Below are positions 12,204 through 13,168 of a stretch of 13,168 nucleotides of DNA, piece by piece. Numbering within the stretch: position 1 is the first letter of the stretch; every line of letters begins with the position of its first letter. The notes below the pieces were generated by a model that worked only from the letters and a program-made list of their open reading frames with translations, searched no databases and was not told the origin of the DNA. Source of the stretch: an uncultured Collinsella sp. (GTDB taxonomy: Bacteria > Actinomycetota > Coriobacteriia > Coriobacteriales > Coriobacteriaceae). The stretch covers positions 1 through 13,168 of the forward strand of contig CABUZD010000036.1 of the NCBI GenBank assembly GCA_902495945.1, given 5' to 3'. The position numbers and the translations under genes are program-made.

Positions 12204-13168
12204 TTAGTCGACTGGATTGAGCGCGTCGATCTGCGCAAGCCACAGACGCGAGCTGGCGTCACTCGGCATACGCCAATCGCCGCGCGGGCTGAGCGTCACC
12301 GATCCCACCTTGGGACCATCGGGCAGGCAGCTGCGCTTAAACTGTTGGGCGAAGAAACGACGGTAGAACGTACGCAGCCACGTGTGGACGGTCTTGGCGT
12401 CGTAGACGCCCTCGAAGCTTTTGAGCGCCATGCGGTAGATCTTGGCCGGCTCAAAGCCAAAACGCAGCAGGTAGTAGAGGAAGTAGTCGTGTAGCTCGTA
12501 CGGGCCCACCAAATCCTCGGTCTTCTGCGCAATCTCGCCGTCGCCCGTGGGCGGCAGAAGCTCGGGGGACACCGGCGTATCGAGGATATCGAGCAGGACC
12601 TCGGCAATGCGCCCGCCAAAGACATCGGCGGCATAGCGCACCAGATGGCGCACGAGCGTCTTGGGCACGCTCGCGTTGACGGCGTACATGCTCATGTGGT
12701 CGCCGTTATAGGTAGCCCAGCCGAGCGCCAGTTCCGACAGGTCGCCCGTGCCGATGACAAAACCGCCGGCCTGGTTGGCCAGATCCATCAGAATCTGCGT
12801 GCGCTCGCGAGCCTGGCTGTTCTCGTAGGTCACGTCCTGCACGGCCGGATCGTGCTCAATGTCCCTGAAGTGCTGCTCCACAGCCGCGTGGATCGAAACC
12901 TCGCGGAAGCTCACGCCCAGGTCGCGGGCGAGCGACTCGGCATTCGACTTGGTGCGATGCGTCGTGCCAAAGCCGGGCATGGACACGGCAGTGATGCCTG
13001 TGCGCGGCAGCCCCAGTGCATCGAAGGCACGCACGGTCACAAGCAGTGCCAGCGTGGAGTCCAAGCCACCCGAAAGGCCGATGACCGCAGCCTTGGTGCC
13101 TGTGTGGGCAAGGCGGGTCTTGAGGCCGGTGGTCTGCAGGTCGAGGATGGTCTCGCAACGCTCGGCCA
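12204..13168 (-). CDS. nadE: NAD+ synthetase, C-terminal synthetase part (5' end outside window)
   Basis: 320 codons are visible; the frame is open to the window edge, so the N-terminus is missing. The pyrophosphatase loop SGGLDS lies about 35 residues in, preceded by ILDLQTTGLKTRLAHTGTKAAVIGL. PGFGTTHRTKSNAESLARDLG, GTGDLSELALGWATYNGDHMSMYAVNASVPKTLVR and a C-terminal YFLYYLLRFGFEPAKI follow. This pattern fits the synthetase half of the glutamine-dependent NadE class, whose glutaminase domain would lie upstream outside the window. The enzyme amidates deamido-NAD to NAD+ using ATP. A TTG at 13062-13064 is inside the conserved loop and is not the start. Confidence 0.92.
   Translation of the reverse strand, partial: AERCETILDLQTTGLKTRLAHTGTKAAVIGLSGGLDSTLALLVTVRAFDALGLPRTGITAVSMPGFGTTHRTKSNAESLARDLGVSFREVSIHAAVEQHFRDIEHDPAVQDVTYENSQARERTQILMDLANQAGGFVIGTGDLSELALGWATYNGDHMSMYAVNASVPKTLVRHLVRYAADVFGGRIAEVLLDILDTPVSPELLPPTGDGEIAQKTEDLVGPYELHDYFLYYLLRFGFEPAKIYRMALKSFEGVYDAKTVHTWLRTFYRRFFAQQFKRSCLPDGPKVGSVTLSPRGDWRMPSDASSRLWLAQIDALNPVD

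Overview
This window is a stretch of chromosome from a moderately GC-rich bacterium. It is probably a gut coriobacterium of the Collinsella type. That guess is inference: it rests on GC-ending codons, an acetylated diaminopimelate (DAP) route, an L-lactate dehydrogenase, and REP-like repeats carrying a GGGGnCAGGTT core. No rRNA, tRNA, CRISPR array or intact mobile element was seen.

The core is a lysine/DAP cluster on the + strand at 2996-7055. A lysine riboswitch (2996-3152) is followed by one uninterrupted 769-codon frame that encodes DAP decarboxylase (LysA) joined in frame to dihydrodipicolinate synthase (DapA). Next come dapB, which overlaps the dapA stop and starts with TTG, and dapH. 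A strong Shine-Dalgarno (SD) site lies inside the fused frame just before the DapA methionine, so a free DapA may also be made. Two minus-strand genes could supply the middle steps of the acetylated route. One is an M20D amidohydrolase (1658-2845, divergent from the riboswitch); the other is a class I/II aminotransferase (10923-12086). With these, every step from aspartate semialdehyde plus pyruvate to lysine except the DapF epimerase may lie here.

Left flank (1-1657, all minus strand): a membrane-anchored FxLYD protein whose SD sits in a perfect 14-bp hairpin arm, a small membrane protein, and a higBA toxin-antitoxin pair. Centre right (7026-9703): a 12-bp stem just after dapH, a 98-nt nested structured element with a cUUCGg tetraloop on the minus strand, a RelE/Phd-like toxin-antitoxin module with a 42-bp near-palindromic operator, an NdpA/YejK-type nucleoid-associated protein, and a decayed DUF2974 (Mbeg1-like) gene between two inverted REP-like repeats.

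Right flank (9704-13168, all minus strand): L-lactate dehydrogenase with a strong terminator, the aminotransferase, and the 3' part of NAD synthetase (nadE), which runs off the window edge. Terminator-like hairpins lie immediately upstream of the ribosome binding sites of both ldh and the aminotransferase gene.
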